NCBI RefSeq assembly: GCF_017876595.1
Contig: NZ_JAGIOG010000001.1
Coordinates: forward strand, 1-64,000
Origin: Aeromicrobium fastidiosum
GTDB taxonomy: Bacteria; Actinomycetota; Actinomycetes; Propionibacteriales; Nocardioidaceae
Length of the DNA stretch: 64,000 nt
Direction: 5' to 3'
How positions within the stretch are numbered: position 1 is the stretch's first letter; every line of letters starts with the position of its first letter. The translations under genes and the position numbers were made by a program. The notes beneath the pieces were generated by a model. That model had not been told where the DNA came from. It was given only the letters and a program-made list of their open reading frames with translations, and searched no databases. Of the stretch, positions 55,796-64,000 are shown piece by piece.

Positions 55796-56620
55796 GTGAG
55801 GTTCCGATGGTTCGTCGTGCTGGGGCTGGTGTCGGCCGCGGTGCTGTTCGCGACGGTGGTCCGCGACCGCGCTCCGATGCGGGCGGAGTTCTGTGTCGCC
55901 GACGTCGGTGACACCCGCGCGCAGCTCGATCTCGAGCAGGGCCGGTGGGCTGCGCTGATCGCGGCGATCGCCCAGCAGCGTGGGCTGCCGCCGCGGGCCA
56001 CGACGATCGCGATCGCGACGGCCTTCCAGGAGTCGAAGATCCACAACATCGACTACGGCGACCGCGACTCGGTGGGGCTGTTCCAGCAGCGTCCCTCACA
56101 GGGCTGGGGCACCGCGGCGCAGATCATGGACCCGCACCACGCGATCGGCGAGTTCTACGACGCCCTGGTCAAGGTCGACGGCTACGAGACCATGGTTATC
56201 AATGACGCAGCGCAGCTCGTGCAGCGCTCGGGGTTCCCGGAGGCGTACGCCCAGCACGAGGACTACGCCCGCGCCCTCGCCTCGTCGCTGCGCGGCTACA
56301 GCCCGGCGGCGTTCACGTGCCAGGTCAACCCCGGTGGCAGCGGCAGCACGACCGCTGTCGTCGACGACGTGCGCCAGGCCTTCGGCGACATCACGGTGGT
56401 CCGCAACGGCGACGACGCGTCGTACCCGCTGAGCGGACGTCCGGCCGACATCGAGGCTCGCGGATGGGCCATCGCGCAGTACCTCGTGGGCCAGGCCGCG
56501 TTCCTCGGCATCAGCGAGGTCACGTTCGACGGCTACCGGTGGACGGCCGTCGACTCCGACCAGGGCTGGGAGAAGGGTGCTGTCCCCCGTTCGACGACCG
56601 TCCGGGTCTCGACGAACTGA
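55796..56620 (+). CDS. lysozyme-like (SLT fold) secreted protein
   Basis: A 274-residue protein with an N-terminal signal anchor (about 4-22) and a lysozyme-like domain (about 45-175). Within it AIATAFQESKIHNIDYGDRDSVGLFQQRPSQGWGT holds the candidate catalytic Glu (E79) and the DSxGLFQQ motif of transglycosylase-like folds. The C-terminal part (about 180-270) resembles a small D,D-peptidase-like or substrate-binding region but is not assigned. GTG start. Cleavage of peptidoglycan is plausible, not shown. Confidence 0.75.
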   Translation: MRFRWFVVLGLVSAAVLFATVVRDRAPMRAEFCVADVGDTRAQLDLEQGRWAALIAAIAQQRGLPPRATTIAIATAFQESKIHNIDYGDRDSVGLFQQRPSQGWGTAAQIMDPHHAIGEFYDALVKVDGYETMVINDAAQLVQRSGFPEAYAQHEDYARALASSLRGYSPAAFTCQVNPGGSGSTTAVVDDVRQAFGDITVVRNGDDASYPLSGRPADIEARGWAIAQYLVGQAAFLGISEVTFDGYRWTAVDSDQGWEKGAVPRSTTVRVSTN

Positions 56621-56654
56621 GGCAGACACCTGATGGTCCGTGGCGGGGACCGAG

Positions 56655-56696
56655 GATGAGGGTTCGTGGCAGCGCAGGCTACCCAAGACCCTCATC
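56655..56696. terminator. bidirectional hairpin between convergent genes
   Basis: GATGAGGGT (56655-56663) pairs with ACCCTCATC (56688-56696), a 9-bp stem with a 24-base loop, in the 110-base gap between the ends of the lysozyme-like gene and dapC. Probably ends both transcripts. Confidence 0.5.
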
Positions 56697-56730
56697 GTCC
56701 GTCGGAGCCCGACAGCGGGAGGAGGGACGG

Positions 56731-57843
56731 TCAGGCGGTCAGGCGCTCGACCGCGGCGGCGACACGCTCGTCGGTCGCGGTGAAGGCGATGCGGACGTGC
56801 TGGGCACCCGCGGCGCCGTAGAAGTCGCCCGGTGCGGCCAGGATGCCCCGCTCCGCCAGCCACGCGATCGTCTCGCGGCACGGCTCGCCGCGCGTCGACC
56901 ACAGGTAGAGGGCACCCTCGGAGTGCTCCACCGTGAACCCGGCCGTCTCGAGCGCGGCCCGCAGCGCGGCACGGCGAGCGGCGTAGACCTCGCGCTGCAC
57001 CGACACGTGGTCGTCGTCGGCGAGGGCCGCGGTCATGGCGGCCTGCACGGGCGTCGGCAGCATGAAGCCCAGGTGCTTGCGGACGGCCAGCAGCTCGGAC
57101 ACGACCGACTCGTCGCCCGTCACGAACGCATCGCGGTAGCCCGCGAGGTTGGACCGCTTCGAGAGCGAGTGCACCGCCAGCAGGCCGTCGAACGAGCCCC
57201 CGCAGATGTCGGGGTGCAGCACCGACACCGGCTCACCGTCCCAGGCGAACTCCAGGTAGCACTCGTCGGAGACCAGCAGCGCCCCCCGGTCGCGGGCGAA
57301 CTCGACGACCTTGCGCAGGTGGTCGGCACCCAGGATGCGCCCGTGGGGGTTGGCCGGGGAGTTGACGTAGATCAAGGCGGGACGACGGGGGCCGATCGCG
57401 ACGGTCGAGTCGGCGGCCAGCACCTGGCAGCCGGCGTAGCGCGCGCCCACCTCATAGGTCGGATAGGCCAGCTCGGGGAGCACCACGAGGTCGTCGGGGC
57501 CGAGCCCCAGCTGCATCGGCAGGTTGGCGATGAGCTCCTTGGAGCCGACCGTCGGCAGCACCTGGGAGGGGCTGAGCCCCGTGATGGCGAAGCGTCGCTC
57601 GAGCCAGTCGACGGCGGCCTGACGCAGCGACTCCGGTCCGAAGACCGTCGGGTAGCCCGGCGCATCGGCCGCGGCCACGAGAGCCTCGCGAGCGACGGCG
57701 GGCGTCGGGTCGACGGGCGTGCCGATCGACAGGTCGACGATGCCGCCGGGATGCTCGGAGGCGCGCTGCTTGGCCTCGGCGAGGGTGTCCCAGGGAAACT
57801 CCGGGAACCTCGTCGACACGCGGGGCGCGGAGCGACCGCCCAC
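56731..57843 (-). CDS. dapC: succinyldiaminopimelate transaminase
   Basis: A 370-residue class I/II PLP aminotransferase. YVNSPANPHGRIL, DECYLEF and the Schiff-base region HSLSKRSNLAGYRDAFV (with the PLP lysine) are present. It sits directly after a 7Fe ferredoxin gene, an arrangement typical of actinobacterial DapC (N-succinyl-LL-DAP:2-oxoglutarate aminotransferase). The other DAP gene, dapD, is 1.9 kb away. GTG start, six bases after the ferredoxin stop. Confidence 0.93.
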   Translation of the reverse strand: MGGRSAPRVSTRFPEFPWDTLAEAKQRASEHPGGIVDLSIGTPVDPTPAVAREALVAAADAPGYPTVFGPESLRQAAVDWLERRFAITGLSPSQVLPTVGSKELIANLPMQLGLGPDDLVVLPELAYPTYEVGARYAGCQVLAADSTVAIGPRRPALIYVNSPANPHGRILGADHLRKVVEFARDRGALLVSDECYLEFAWDGEPVSVLHPDICGGSFDGLLAVHSLSKRSNLAGYRDAFVTGDESVVSELLAVRKHLGFMLPTPVQAAMTAALADDDHVSVQREVYAARRAALRAALETAGFTVEHSEGALYLWSTRGEPCRETIAWLAERGILAAPGDFYGAAGAQHVRIAFTATDERVAAAVERLTA

Positions 57844-57849
57844 CTGCGG

Positions 57850-58173
57850 CTACTCCTGGTTCTGCGGGGGCAGCGCGGCGATCATCGGGTGATCCTTGTC
57901 GATCACACCGAGCTTGGCAGCGCCGCCGGGCGAGCCGAGGTCGTCGAAGAAGTTGACGTTGGCGTCGTAGTAGTCCTTCCACTCCGGCGGCGTGTCGTCC
58001 TCGTAGAAGATGGCCTCGACGGGGCACACGGGCTCACACGCACCGCAGTCGACGCACTCGTCGGGGTGGATGTAGAGCATCCGCTTGCCCTCGTAGATGC
58101 AGTCGACGGGACACTCGTCCACACACGCGCGGTCCTTGATGTCCACACACGGCTGGGCGATCACGTACGTCAC
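57850..58173 (-). CDS. fdxA: seven-iron ferredoxin
   Basis: A 107-residue FdxA/FdxC-type ferredoxin carrying a 3Fe-4S and a 4Fe-4S cluster. Ligand cysteines are in [23 protein letters not shown] and [21 protein letters not shown], followed by the typical acidic C-terminal extension ending LPPQNQE. GTG start with AAGGAG eight to nine bases upstream. Conserved neighbour of dapC. Electron partner is unknown. Confidence 0.95.
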   Translation of the reverse strand: MTYVIAQPCVDIKDRACVDECPVDCIYEGKRMLYIHPDECVDCGACEPVCPVEAIFYEDDTPPEWKDYYDANVNFFDDLGSPGGAAKLGVIDKDHPMIAALPPQNQE

Positions 58174-58234
58174 GGGCTTCTTCTCCTTCGGCGAGCTGCG
58201 ACCAGTATCCCGTCCGGGTGGACGCAGGGACTAG

Positions 58235-58253
58235 TTAGGTTCGCCTCAAACGA
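58235..58253. promoter_or_regulatory. partial iron-box-like site
   Basis: TTAGGTTCGCCTCAAACGA in the 98-base gap between the divergent fdxA and GNAT genes. It agrees with about 13 of 19 positions of the DtxR/IdeR consensus, mostly in the left half. It could give iron control of the ferredoxin gene, but the right half is poor. Confidence 0.3.
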
Positions 58254-58271
58254 CATGGAAGTCTTGTCCCC

Positions 58272-59240
58272 ATGACTCTAGACGCTGCCGCGGTGGGTGC
58301 CCGCATCGTCGTGCGCCATGAGACGGGTGGCACGGGCCCGACCGGCGGACCCCAGATGACCGACGTCGTCGGGCACGTCCGAGCGGTCGACGACAGCGTC
58401 GTCACGGTCGAGCTGCGGGACGGCTCGACGCGCTCCGTCGAGCTGTCGACCGTCGTGACGTGGAAGCGCGTGCCCGACCGGCCCGTCCGTCGCCGTCGGG
58501 CCGTGGCGATCGACCCCGACGAGTTGACACGCATCACCTCGCGGGGCTGGCCGGCCGTCGAGTCCGTCGCCCTCGGCGACTGGGAGCTGCGCCACGCCGG
58601 ACGCTTCACGGGCCGCGCCAACTCGGTCGCCGTCACGGGCTCCCCCGGCCTGCCGTTCGCCGAGGCCCTCGATCGGGTGCTGGCCTTCTACCGAGAGCGC
58701 TCGGCACCTGCGCTCGCGCAGGTCGTGGTGGGCTCCGAGAACGACCGACTGCTGGCAGCCGCCGGGTGGACGCCCACGGCCGGCTATCACGGCGGTGCCG
58801 TCGTGCAGGTCGCCGACCTCGGGGCGAGCTACACGTCGGACGCGGTCGCCCGGGTGTCGCCCACGGCCGATGACGAGTGGCTCTCGCACTACGGACGCGT
58901 CGACGACCCGGCGTCCGCCCGGGCGGTCATGGAAGGCCCGGCCCGCGTGGCGTTCGTGTCGATCGGCGCACCGACCGTGGCGATCGGCCGGGTCGTCGTC
59001 ACGGGCGAGTGGGCGGGGCTGTCGGCCGTCGAGGTGGACGTCGCCGCGCGCCGGCAGGGGCTGGCCCGGCGCATCGTCGAGACCTCGTTGGCGTGGGCCG
59101 CCAGCGAGGGTGCCGACAAGGCGTACCTGCAGACCATGCGGTCCAACACCGCCGCGTTGGCGCTCTACCGCCCGTACGGCTTCGTCGACCACCACGACTA
59201 CGTGTACCGCGAGCCGGGCACAGGCTTCTCACAAGGATGA
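58272..59240 (+). CDS. GNAT-family N-acetyltransferase with N-terminal SH3-like domain
   Basis: A 322-residue protein. Residues 1-75 form a small beta domain (VGARIVVRHE..., VTVELRDGSTRSVEL) like an SH3 barrel. The C-terminal GNAT fold (about 205-318) contains the acetyl-CoA loop RRQGLARRIVE and YRPYGFVDHHDYVYR. The middle region (about 85-200) may be a degenerate second GNAT-like half, as in mycothiol synthase. The substrate is unknown. ATG 58272 is the only good start. Confidence 0.82.
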   Translation: MTLDAAAVGARIVVRHETGGTGPTGGPQMTDVVGHVRAVDDSVVTVELRDGSTRSVELSTVVTWKRVPDRPVRRRRAVAIDPDELTRITSRGWPAVESVALGDWELRHAGRFTGRANSVAVTGSPGLPFAEALDRVLAFYRERSAPALAQVVVGSENDRLLAAAGWTPTAGYHGGAVVQVADLGASYTSDAVARVSPTADDEWLSHYGRVDDPASARAVMEGPARVAFVSIGAPTVAIGRVVVTGEWAGLSAVEVDVAARRQGLARRIVETSLAWAASEGADKAYLQTMRSNTAALALYRPYGFVDHHDYVYREPGTGFSQG

Positions 59241-59279
59241 CACCGTGAACCCTCAGCCCCGGTCCGTAGGGTCGAGCCC

Positions 59280-60134
59280 ATGAGTGACGACCACACCCCG
59301 CACGAGCACGATCTCGGCCTCTCTCACGACCTGCCGACGGTGCTGAACCGCCGCCGGGCGCTGGGCCTGCTGAGCGCGGCTGGCCTGGCCGCCGCGCTGG
59401 CGGCCTGCAGCGGCGGCAACAACGCACCCGACTCGTCGGGCGGAGGCAGCACCTCCAACTCGTCCGGCGGGGCCGGCTCGGCCACAGCCCCCACCGCGGC
59501 CACGGCCGTCGACGAGATCCCCGAGGAGACCGCCGGCCCCTTCCCGGCCGACGGCAGCAACGGGGTCGACGTGCTGACCGAGAGCGGCATCGTCCGCCCC
59601 GACATCAGCGCGAGCTTCGGCGGCTCCAGCACCGTCGCCGCGGGCGTGCCGGTCAGCGTCGCCCTCAGGGTCGTCGACCTGAGCGGCGAGACCGTCACCC
59701 CGTACGCGGGAGCGGCCGTCTACCTGTGGCACTGCGACCAGCTGGGTCGCTACTCGATGTACGACGACGAGATCGTCGATGAGAACTACCTGCGCGGCGT
59801 GCAGGTGGCCGATGCCGACGGACGACTGTCGTTCACGACCGTCTTCCCGGGGGCCTACCCCGGGCGCTGGCCGCACATGCACTTCGAGGTCTACCCCGAC
59901 GAGGCGTCGGCCGTGACGTCGTCGGGCCGGTTGCGCACCTCGCAGCTCGCGATCCCCGAGGACGCCTGCACGGACGTCTACGCGACGTCCGGCTACGACA
60001 ACAGCGCGCAGAACCTGCGCCGCACCTCGCTCGACTCCGACTCGGTCTTCGGCGACGGCTACTCGCTGCAGCTGGCCACGGCGTCGGGGTCGGTCGACGA
60101 GGGCTATGCGCTGACGCTCACCGTCGCCGTCTGA
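59280..60134 (+). CDS. exported intradiol dioxygenase-like lipoprotein
   Basis: A 284-residue protein with an N-terminal Tat-like, lipobox signal (NRRRALGLLSAAGLAA...LAA-C43), a Gly/Ser/Thr-rich linker (about 44-75) and an intradiol-dioxygenase-like domain (about 80-275). The four expected iron ligands appear: Tyr in WHCDQLGRYSMY, Tyr in FPGAYPGRW and both His in PHMHFEV. Intracellular relatives open catechol or protocatechuate rings; membrane-anchored forms are less understood. It lies alone between the GNAT and VanW genes. Confidence 0.82.
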   Translation: MSDDHTPHEHDLGLSHDLPTVLNRRRALGLLSAAGLAAALAACSGGNNAPDSSGGGSTSNSSGGAGSATAPTAATAVDEIPEETAGPFPADGSNGVDVLTESGIVRPDISASFGGSSTVAAGVPVSVALRVVDLSGETVTPYAGAAVYLWHCDQLGRYSMYDDEIVDENYLRGVQVADADGRLSFTTVFPGAYPGRWPHMHFEVYPDEASAVTSSGRLRTSQLAIPEDACTDVYATSGYDNSAQNLRRTSLDSDSVFGDGYSLQLATASGSVDEGYALTLTVAV

Positions 60135-60158
60135 CCGCCGGCGGCGAGCCCGCCGTCA
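60132..60158. terminator. bidirectional hairpin using both stop codons
   Basis: TGAC...GTCA and GGCGG/CCGCC form a bulged stem around CGAGC. The stop codons of the two convergent genes (TGA at 60132 and its complement at 60156) lie in the arms. Likely ends both transcripts in a 21-base gap. Confidence 0.45.
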
Positions 60159-62270
60159 GTCGTCCTCGGGCTTGGGCTTCTTGCCGCAGATGACGCGGTC
60201 GGCGGCCTGGTAGTTGGCCGTGTCGGTCTCGGTCTTGGCGACCTTGCCGTCCTTGATGAACCTGCGGACGATGTCGATGTCGAAGCCCGAGATGGGTGCC
60301 TGCGCTACGCACCGGTCGGTGTCGTCGTAGCGGGTGCCCGGGCTGCGACCGTTGCGCCGCGGCGACGCATCGGCCTCGATCTTGTCCCAGACCTTGGTGC
60401 TCCACAGCTCGACGTGCATCACGCCCTGCTTGCCGGGGGTGCTCTTGTCGACGTAGGCGCGGATCAGCACGCCGTAGTCGGTGGGGTTCTTGAACCGCAG
60501 GTCGAGGCTGCCGTAGTAGACCGTTGCCTCGCGACCCACCGGGTAGCGGTCGATGTAGAACGCGTGCGGGTGGTGCTCGACATCGTCCATGCCGCCGAAG
60601 AAGCCTGCGTTGTAGAGCGTCGTGACGACCTGCGAGACGCCGCCGCCGAGCTCTTCGCGGAACACGCCGCCGTTGATCACGGTGCCCGTCACGAAGCCGT
60701 TGTCGACGGTGCGCTCGCCGACGGTGTCGTTGAAGCTGAACGTCTCGCCGGGCTTGACGATCGTGCCGTCGATCAGCTCGGCGCCCCGGCTCTGGTTGGT
60801 GTTGCGGTACTCCGCGTACGGGAACTGGGTCTCGAACTCGCTGATCTTCTCGGTGATCTTGAGCGCCTCGGCGTCGGCCGTCGTGAACTGGGGCTCCACG
60901 ACCTTCGCCTCGACCTCGACGGCGCGGGCCTCGCCGGTCTGCGTCAGGGCGGGGACGAGGCTCTCGGCCATCTCCGCCGGCTGCAGCCCGAGGCCCTCCT
61001 TGCCGGGCACGACGACGGGCTTGCCGCCCTCGATGACGACCGTCGCGTCGACCGCCTTGGTGCCGATGCCCGTCGTGGAGTCGGTCAGCGGCTGCGCGAG
61101 CTTCTCGGGGTCGAGCACCGGTGCCAGACGGTCGTCGCGCACGCGGACGCTCAGGGCCGGGGCGAAGGCGGTGACGGGCAGGGCGACGGTCTTGTCGCCG
61201 ACGGTGAGCGTGACGGGCGCGCTGACGGCCGGCTCGGCGATCTCGGTCATGGCGGTCGCGAGACCCTCGGCGTCGACGGTCGGCTCGACGGCGGCCGTCG
61301 GCACCTCGATCGGCTCGTCGCTGACGAGGTAGGCGTCGCGGATGGCGTCCTCGGCGTCGGAGCGGGACACGACCAGGCCCTCCTCGGGCTGGCGGGCCTT
61401 CGGGGCACCGTTCGGGAAGGTGATCAGCGGCTCGACGACCTCACGGTCGATGCCCTCGCTGATCGCGGCCACCGACGCGGACAGTGCGGCCTCGTCGACG
61501 TCGAGCACGGGGGCATGGGGGTGCTTGCCGACGAACAGCGCCACCATCGCGCGCGGGTCCCAGCTGCGCGCGCTGCCCGCCCGGTCGAGCGAGCGTTCGA
61601 CATCGAGCTTCAGGCCCGCGTCGGCCGGGTCGACCGTGAACTCCTGCTTGCCGTAGGTCAGGTCGATCTCGCGGTCGGCGATGGGATTCAGCGCCCGCTC
61701 GAGGGTCTCGCGAGCCTCTGCGCGGGTCTGGCCCGACACGTCGACGCCCGCGATGGAGGCGTCGGCTGGCATGCGCGTGCCGGTGAGGAAGTAGCCCGTG
61801 ACGTAGGCGGCACCGACCAGGGCCAGCACCGCGAGCAGGACGTAGCGCCCCCAGTGACGCCCGGACGTCGACGGCTCGTCGGGCGGGCCAGCGGGGGGCG
61901 GGGAGTCGCCTGCCGCGGGGCGCGGACGCTCGTCCCAGTCGTCGCTGACGGCATGCGCGGGGATGACGATGTCGTCGCTGTGGTCGCGCAGGCCGGTCGG
62001 GACGGGCTCGGGCTCGGGCTCGATGGGCTCCGGCTCGACCGACGTAGGCTCGGGCTCCGGGTCGACCGGTGCAGCCTCGTCGACCGGCTCCGGTGTCGCA
62101 TCACTTTGGGGCGGTGTCACGGAGTCGGGGTCGGACGGGGACGGCTCGGAGAGGTCGAGCTCGTCGCTCTCGACGACCAGTCCGGTCTCGGGGTCGACGC
62201 GCGACTCGCCAGCGGGAACGTCTCCGCCAGGCATCTCGTCTTCGCGGCGGCCGGGTGTCTCGTCGGTCAT
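60156..62270 (-). CDS. VanW family wall-associated protein
   Basis: A 704-residue protein. Residues 1-135 are acidic, Pro/Glu-rich and disordered; one membrane helix follows (about 138-160). Two PG_binding_4-type domains (about 165-300 and 330-460) precede a C-terminal VanW domain (about 500-640; FPYAEYRNTNQSRGAELIDGTIVKPGETFSFNDTVGERT, GGGVSQVVTTLYNAGFFGG). The tail holds two Cys. Such proteins are linked to vancomycin-type resistance or wall remodelling but their activity is not settled. It starts at ATG 62270. Confidence 0.9.
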   Translation of the reverse strand: MTDETPGRREDEMPGGDVPAGESRVDPETGLVVESDELDLSEPSPSDPDSVTPPQSDATPEPVDEAAPVDPEPEPTSVEPEPIEPEPEPVPTGLRDHSDDIVIPAHAVSDDWDERPRPAAGDSPPPAGPPDEPSTSGRHWGRYVLLAVLALVGAAYVTGYFLTGTRMPADASIAGVDVSGQTRAEARETLERALNPIADREIDLTYGKQEFTVDPADAGLKLDVERSLDRAGSARSWDPRAMVALFVGKHPHAPVLDVDEAALSASVAAISEGIDREVVEPLITFPNGAPKARQPEEGLVVSRSDAEDAIRDAYLVSDEPIEVPTAAVEPTVDAEGLATAMTEIAEPAVSAPVTLTVGDKTVALPVTAFAPALSVRVRDDRLAPVLDPEKLAQPLTDSTTGIGTKAVDATVVIEGGKPVVVPGKEGLGLQPAEMAESLVPALTQTGEARAVEVEAKVVEPQFTTADAEALKITEKISEFETQFPYAEYRNTNQSRGAELIDGTIVKPGETFSFNDTVGERTVDNGFVTGTVINGGVFREELGGGVSQVVTTLYNAGFFGGMDDVEHHPHAFYIDRYPVGREATVYYGSLDLRFKNPTDYGVLIRAYVDKSTPGKQGVMHVELWSTKVWDKIEADASPRRNGRSPGTRYDDTDRCVAQAPISGFDIDIVRRFIKDGKVAKTETDTANYQAADRVICGKKPKPEDD

Positions 62271-62361
62271 GTGTGCCTCCCCTGGACGACCGCCCGCGGC
62301 GAACCGCCGTCATCGCAGCGGTGGCACAGGCGAAGAGAGGCTGTCCCGTCCCCCGTCGCGA

Positions 62362-62697
62362 TCATGGAGCGAGCCTAGTTCGCAGCACGACCGGCAGCAC
62401 GATGGCCCCCAGCGACCCCGCCGTGAACGTCAGGCTGATCCAGTCGGAGGCGACCAGGTAGCTGCCGCTCGGCGACCACTGGAGCGCGAGCAGCGTGGCC
62501 GCCCACCCGAGAGCGATCCACGCCCCACCGATGCGGATCACGTCGTTGGCGGCGACCGTGACGAGCCCGGTCACGGCGATCGCGGCGGCCAGCCCCCACG
62601 GCCACGCGACTCCCCCCGCTGTCCAGACCTGTCGGTGCACGAGGGCACCCAGGACGCAGACATAGGCCCCGACGACGACCAGGGCAGCACGCAGCAC
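62362..62697 (-). CDS. small four-helix membrane protein (DUF6113-like)
   Basis: A 111-residue hydrophobic protein with four membrane helices (about 5-22, 32-48, 56-72 and 85-105), resembling DUF6113 proteins encoded beside mshB. GTG at 62697, six bases after the mshB stop, so the two are cotranscribed. Function unknown. Confidence 0.75.
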   Translation of the reverse strand: MLRAALVVVGAYVCVLGALVHRQVWTAGGVAWPWGLAAAIAVTGLVTVAANDVIRIGGAWIALGWAATLLALQWSPSGSYLVASDWISLTFTAGSLGAIVLPVVLRTRLAP

Positions 62698-62703
62698 GTC
62701 GAC

Positions 62704-63612
62704 CTACAGCCCTGCGAACAGGTCTTCCTCGAGCCCGCTGGCACCCACCGGGCCACGGACCCCCTTGACGAGGCGGTAGAACTCGCTGCCCCAGACCACG
62801 GCCGCCATGTCCATGCCCCCGGCGAAGAACGTGCCGTCCTCGGTGATCTGGCTGCGGTGCGCCTTCATCGCGGCGAGCTTGGCCTGGACGTGCTCAGGTG
62901 CCTCGACGACCGCGTCGAGGTACTCGTCCTCGACGACGAACGGCGGCAGGTTGTCGGGGTCCATGCCCTCGAACGTCGTGGTGTCGCCCGTGGCGCGGAT
63001 GGCCCTCAGACCGTCGCGGAAGCGCGACGCCGACATCGCGGACCAGTAGATCTTGGCGACGTCCCAGGCAGCCCCGAGGTCGGGGCGGAACGACCGGGCG
63101 GCCGCGAGGGCCGCGGCGTAGTGCGCGACCCGGTGGGCCTGCACGTGGTCGGGGTGTCCGTAGCCGCCGAAGTCGTCGTACGTCACGAGCACCTGCGGGC
63201 GCACTTCGCGGATGACCGCGACCAGCTCGGTCGTGGCCTCCAGCAGATCGGCGTGCCAGAAGGCGTTGTCGTGGATCACGTCGGCGGCCGTCGCGTGGCC
63301 GTTGTCGTCCCACTTCATGCCGGAGTCGCGGAACCGACCGGCACCTCCGAGCAGGCGGTGGTCGGTCACGCCGAGCTCGGCCATCGCCTCGGCCAGCTCG
63401 CCCTCGCGGTGCTGGCCGAGCCGGTCGTCGCGGTCGGCAGCGAGATGCTCGAGCTCTGGCACCAGGATCTCGCCCATCTCGCCCAGGGTGCACGTCACGA
63501 GCGTCACCGACGCACCCTCGGCGACGTACTTGGCCATCGTCACCCCGTTACCGAGCGACTCGTCGTCCGGGTGGGCGTGGACGAGGAGGAGACGACGAGC
63601 AGGTGAGGTCAT
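62704..63612 (-). CDS. mshB: GlcNAc-inositol deacetylase MshB
   Basis: A 302-residue zinc deacetylase that removes acetyl from GlcNAc-Ins in mycothiol synthesis. The AHPDDES motif (H14, D17 are zinc ligands), TCTLGEMGE and YDDFGGYGHPDHVQAHR (third ligand His) are intact. Length matches actinobacterial MshB. Divergent from the S9 peptidase gene, with a 146-base gap in which I see no gene. Confidence 0.95.
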   Translation of the reverse strand: MTSPARRLLLVHAHPDDESLGNGVTMAKYVAEGASVTLVTCTLGEMGEILVPELEHLAADRDDRLGQHREGELAEAMAELGVTDHRLLGGAGRFRDSGMKWDDNGHATAADVIHDNAFWHADLLEATTELVAVIREVRPQVLVTYDDFGGYGHPDHVQAHRVAHYAAALAAARSFRPDLGAAWDVAKIYWSAMSASRFRDGLRAIRATGDTTTFEGMDPDNLPPFVVEDEYLDAVVEAPEHVQAKLAAMKAHRSQITEDGTFFAGGMDMAAVVWGSEFYRLVKGVRGPVGASGLEEDLFAGL

Positions 63613-63758
63613 GGGGGCAAGGCTACTGACCGCTCAGTTCGCCGTGCGCTTCGAGCGGGTGAGACCGTGGCCTCGCCGGGGCAGTCGACGTCTCCGGGGA
63701 GGAGGGCGGCCGCGGACGAGTCCGCAGGTCGCGCCGGCGCGCGTGATTGACTCGTGCC

Positions 63759-64000
63759 ATGACCGTCTCGTACCCCCGGCTGGCCGCCCGCACGCTGCGC
63801 TTCACGCTCGGCATCCCCCGCAACGTCACGGTGTCGCCGGACGGTGCGACCGTGCGCTTCATCCGCACGCACGACGGCGTGACGCGCACCGGACAGCTGT
63901 GGGAGCACGACGTCGCCACCGGCCGCGAGACCGTCCTGGTCGATCCGGCCGAGCTGCTGGGCGACGCCGGTGAGCAGCTGTCCGCCGAGGAGCGCTCACG
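63759..64000 (+). CDS. S9-family peptidase, 5' fragment
   Basis: The first 80 codons of a gene that continues past the window. The protein starts MTVSYPRLAARTLRFTLGIPRNVTVSPDGATVRFIRTHDG, then LWEHDVATGRETVLVDPAELL and EQLSAEERS. This is the beta-propeller start of prolyl oligopeptidase/DPP IV-type S9 peptidases. The catalytic domain lies outside the window. No signal peptide is visible. Confidence 0.75.
   Translation, partial: MTVSYPRLAARTLRFTLGIPRNVTVSPDGATVRFIRTHDGVTRTGQLWEHDVATGRETVLVDPAELLGDAGEQLSAEERS

Overview
The window looks like chromosomal DNA of a high-GC actinobacterium, most likely a Nocardioidaceae (Aeromicrobium/Nocardioides type). This rests on content: Lsr2, a WhiB2-type regulator, MtrAB-LpqB, mycothiol biosynthesis (MshB), a Wzm/Wzt-type exporter, LCP ligases and an actinobacterial Tad pilus. 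GTG starts and ATGA/GTGA stop-start overlaps are frequent. The genus is inferred from gene order and protein character; no 16S rRNA gene, tRNA, CRISPR array, phage or insertion sequence was seen. No gap between genes exceeds about 240 bases.

Layout. 1-2.1 kb: a GAF-GGDEF protein, a HIT protein and a zinc-ribbon protein. 2.2-6.8 kb: a six-gene operon with type VII secretion hallmarks (two ESAT-6-sized helical proteins, a WTG...YxxxD protein with a membrane core, a four-helix membrane protein and two related unknown proteins), with no EccC ATPase in the window. 6.8-11.1 kb (minus): a Tad pilus operon (cpaF-tadB-tadC-pilin-tadE-like-tadE/G-like). 11.4-14.8 kb: an orphan MCE protein, DinB, a lipoprotein, TetR and Lsr2. 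14.9-20.8 kb: a two-component system, a GT39-like membrane glycosyltransferase and a polyprenyl-phosphate glycosyltransferase fused to GtrA; three promoters here share 11-bp-spaced CACAG repeats. 20.9-23.9 kb: PspA, DUF2505, a DUF6912-like protein and a WS/DGAT acyltransferase. 23.9-27.9 kb: the CpaE/CpaB part of a second Tad locus, a BldC-like regulator, a LysM protein and an Rv3235-family protein.

27.9-48.5 kb follows mycobacterial gene order from Rv3235 to Rv3268: secA, hpf, comF, lpqB, mtrB, mtrA, ahcY, a Trm112-like protein, manB, DUF3499, a zincin-like protein, DUF5719, GT2, whiB2, an fbiA homologue and TIGR03089. manB carries a one-base frameshift and the fbiA homologue has lost its active-site motifs. 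48.5-54.8 kb is a cell-envelope block: a Wzm/Wzt polysaccharide ABC transporter and three LCP-family transferases. 54.8-64 kb carries lysine/DAP synthesis (dapD, dapC with its ferredoxin neighbour), a lysozyme-like protein, a GNAT enzyme, an exported intradiol-dioxygenase-like lipoprotein, a VanW protein, mshB and the start of an S9 peptidase.

The main themes are envelope building and its control (MtrAB, WhiB2, LCP, ABC exporter, the 15-20 kb two-component regulon), protein export (SecA, Tad, type VII-like substrates) and thiol/amino-acid metabolism. Intergenic DNA holds three repeat elements sited at gene 3' ends, several hairpin terminators and two strong palindromes that look like operators.
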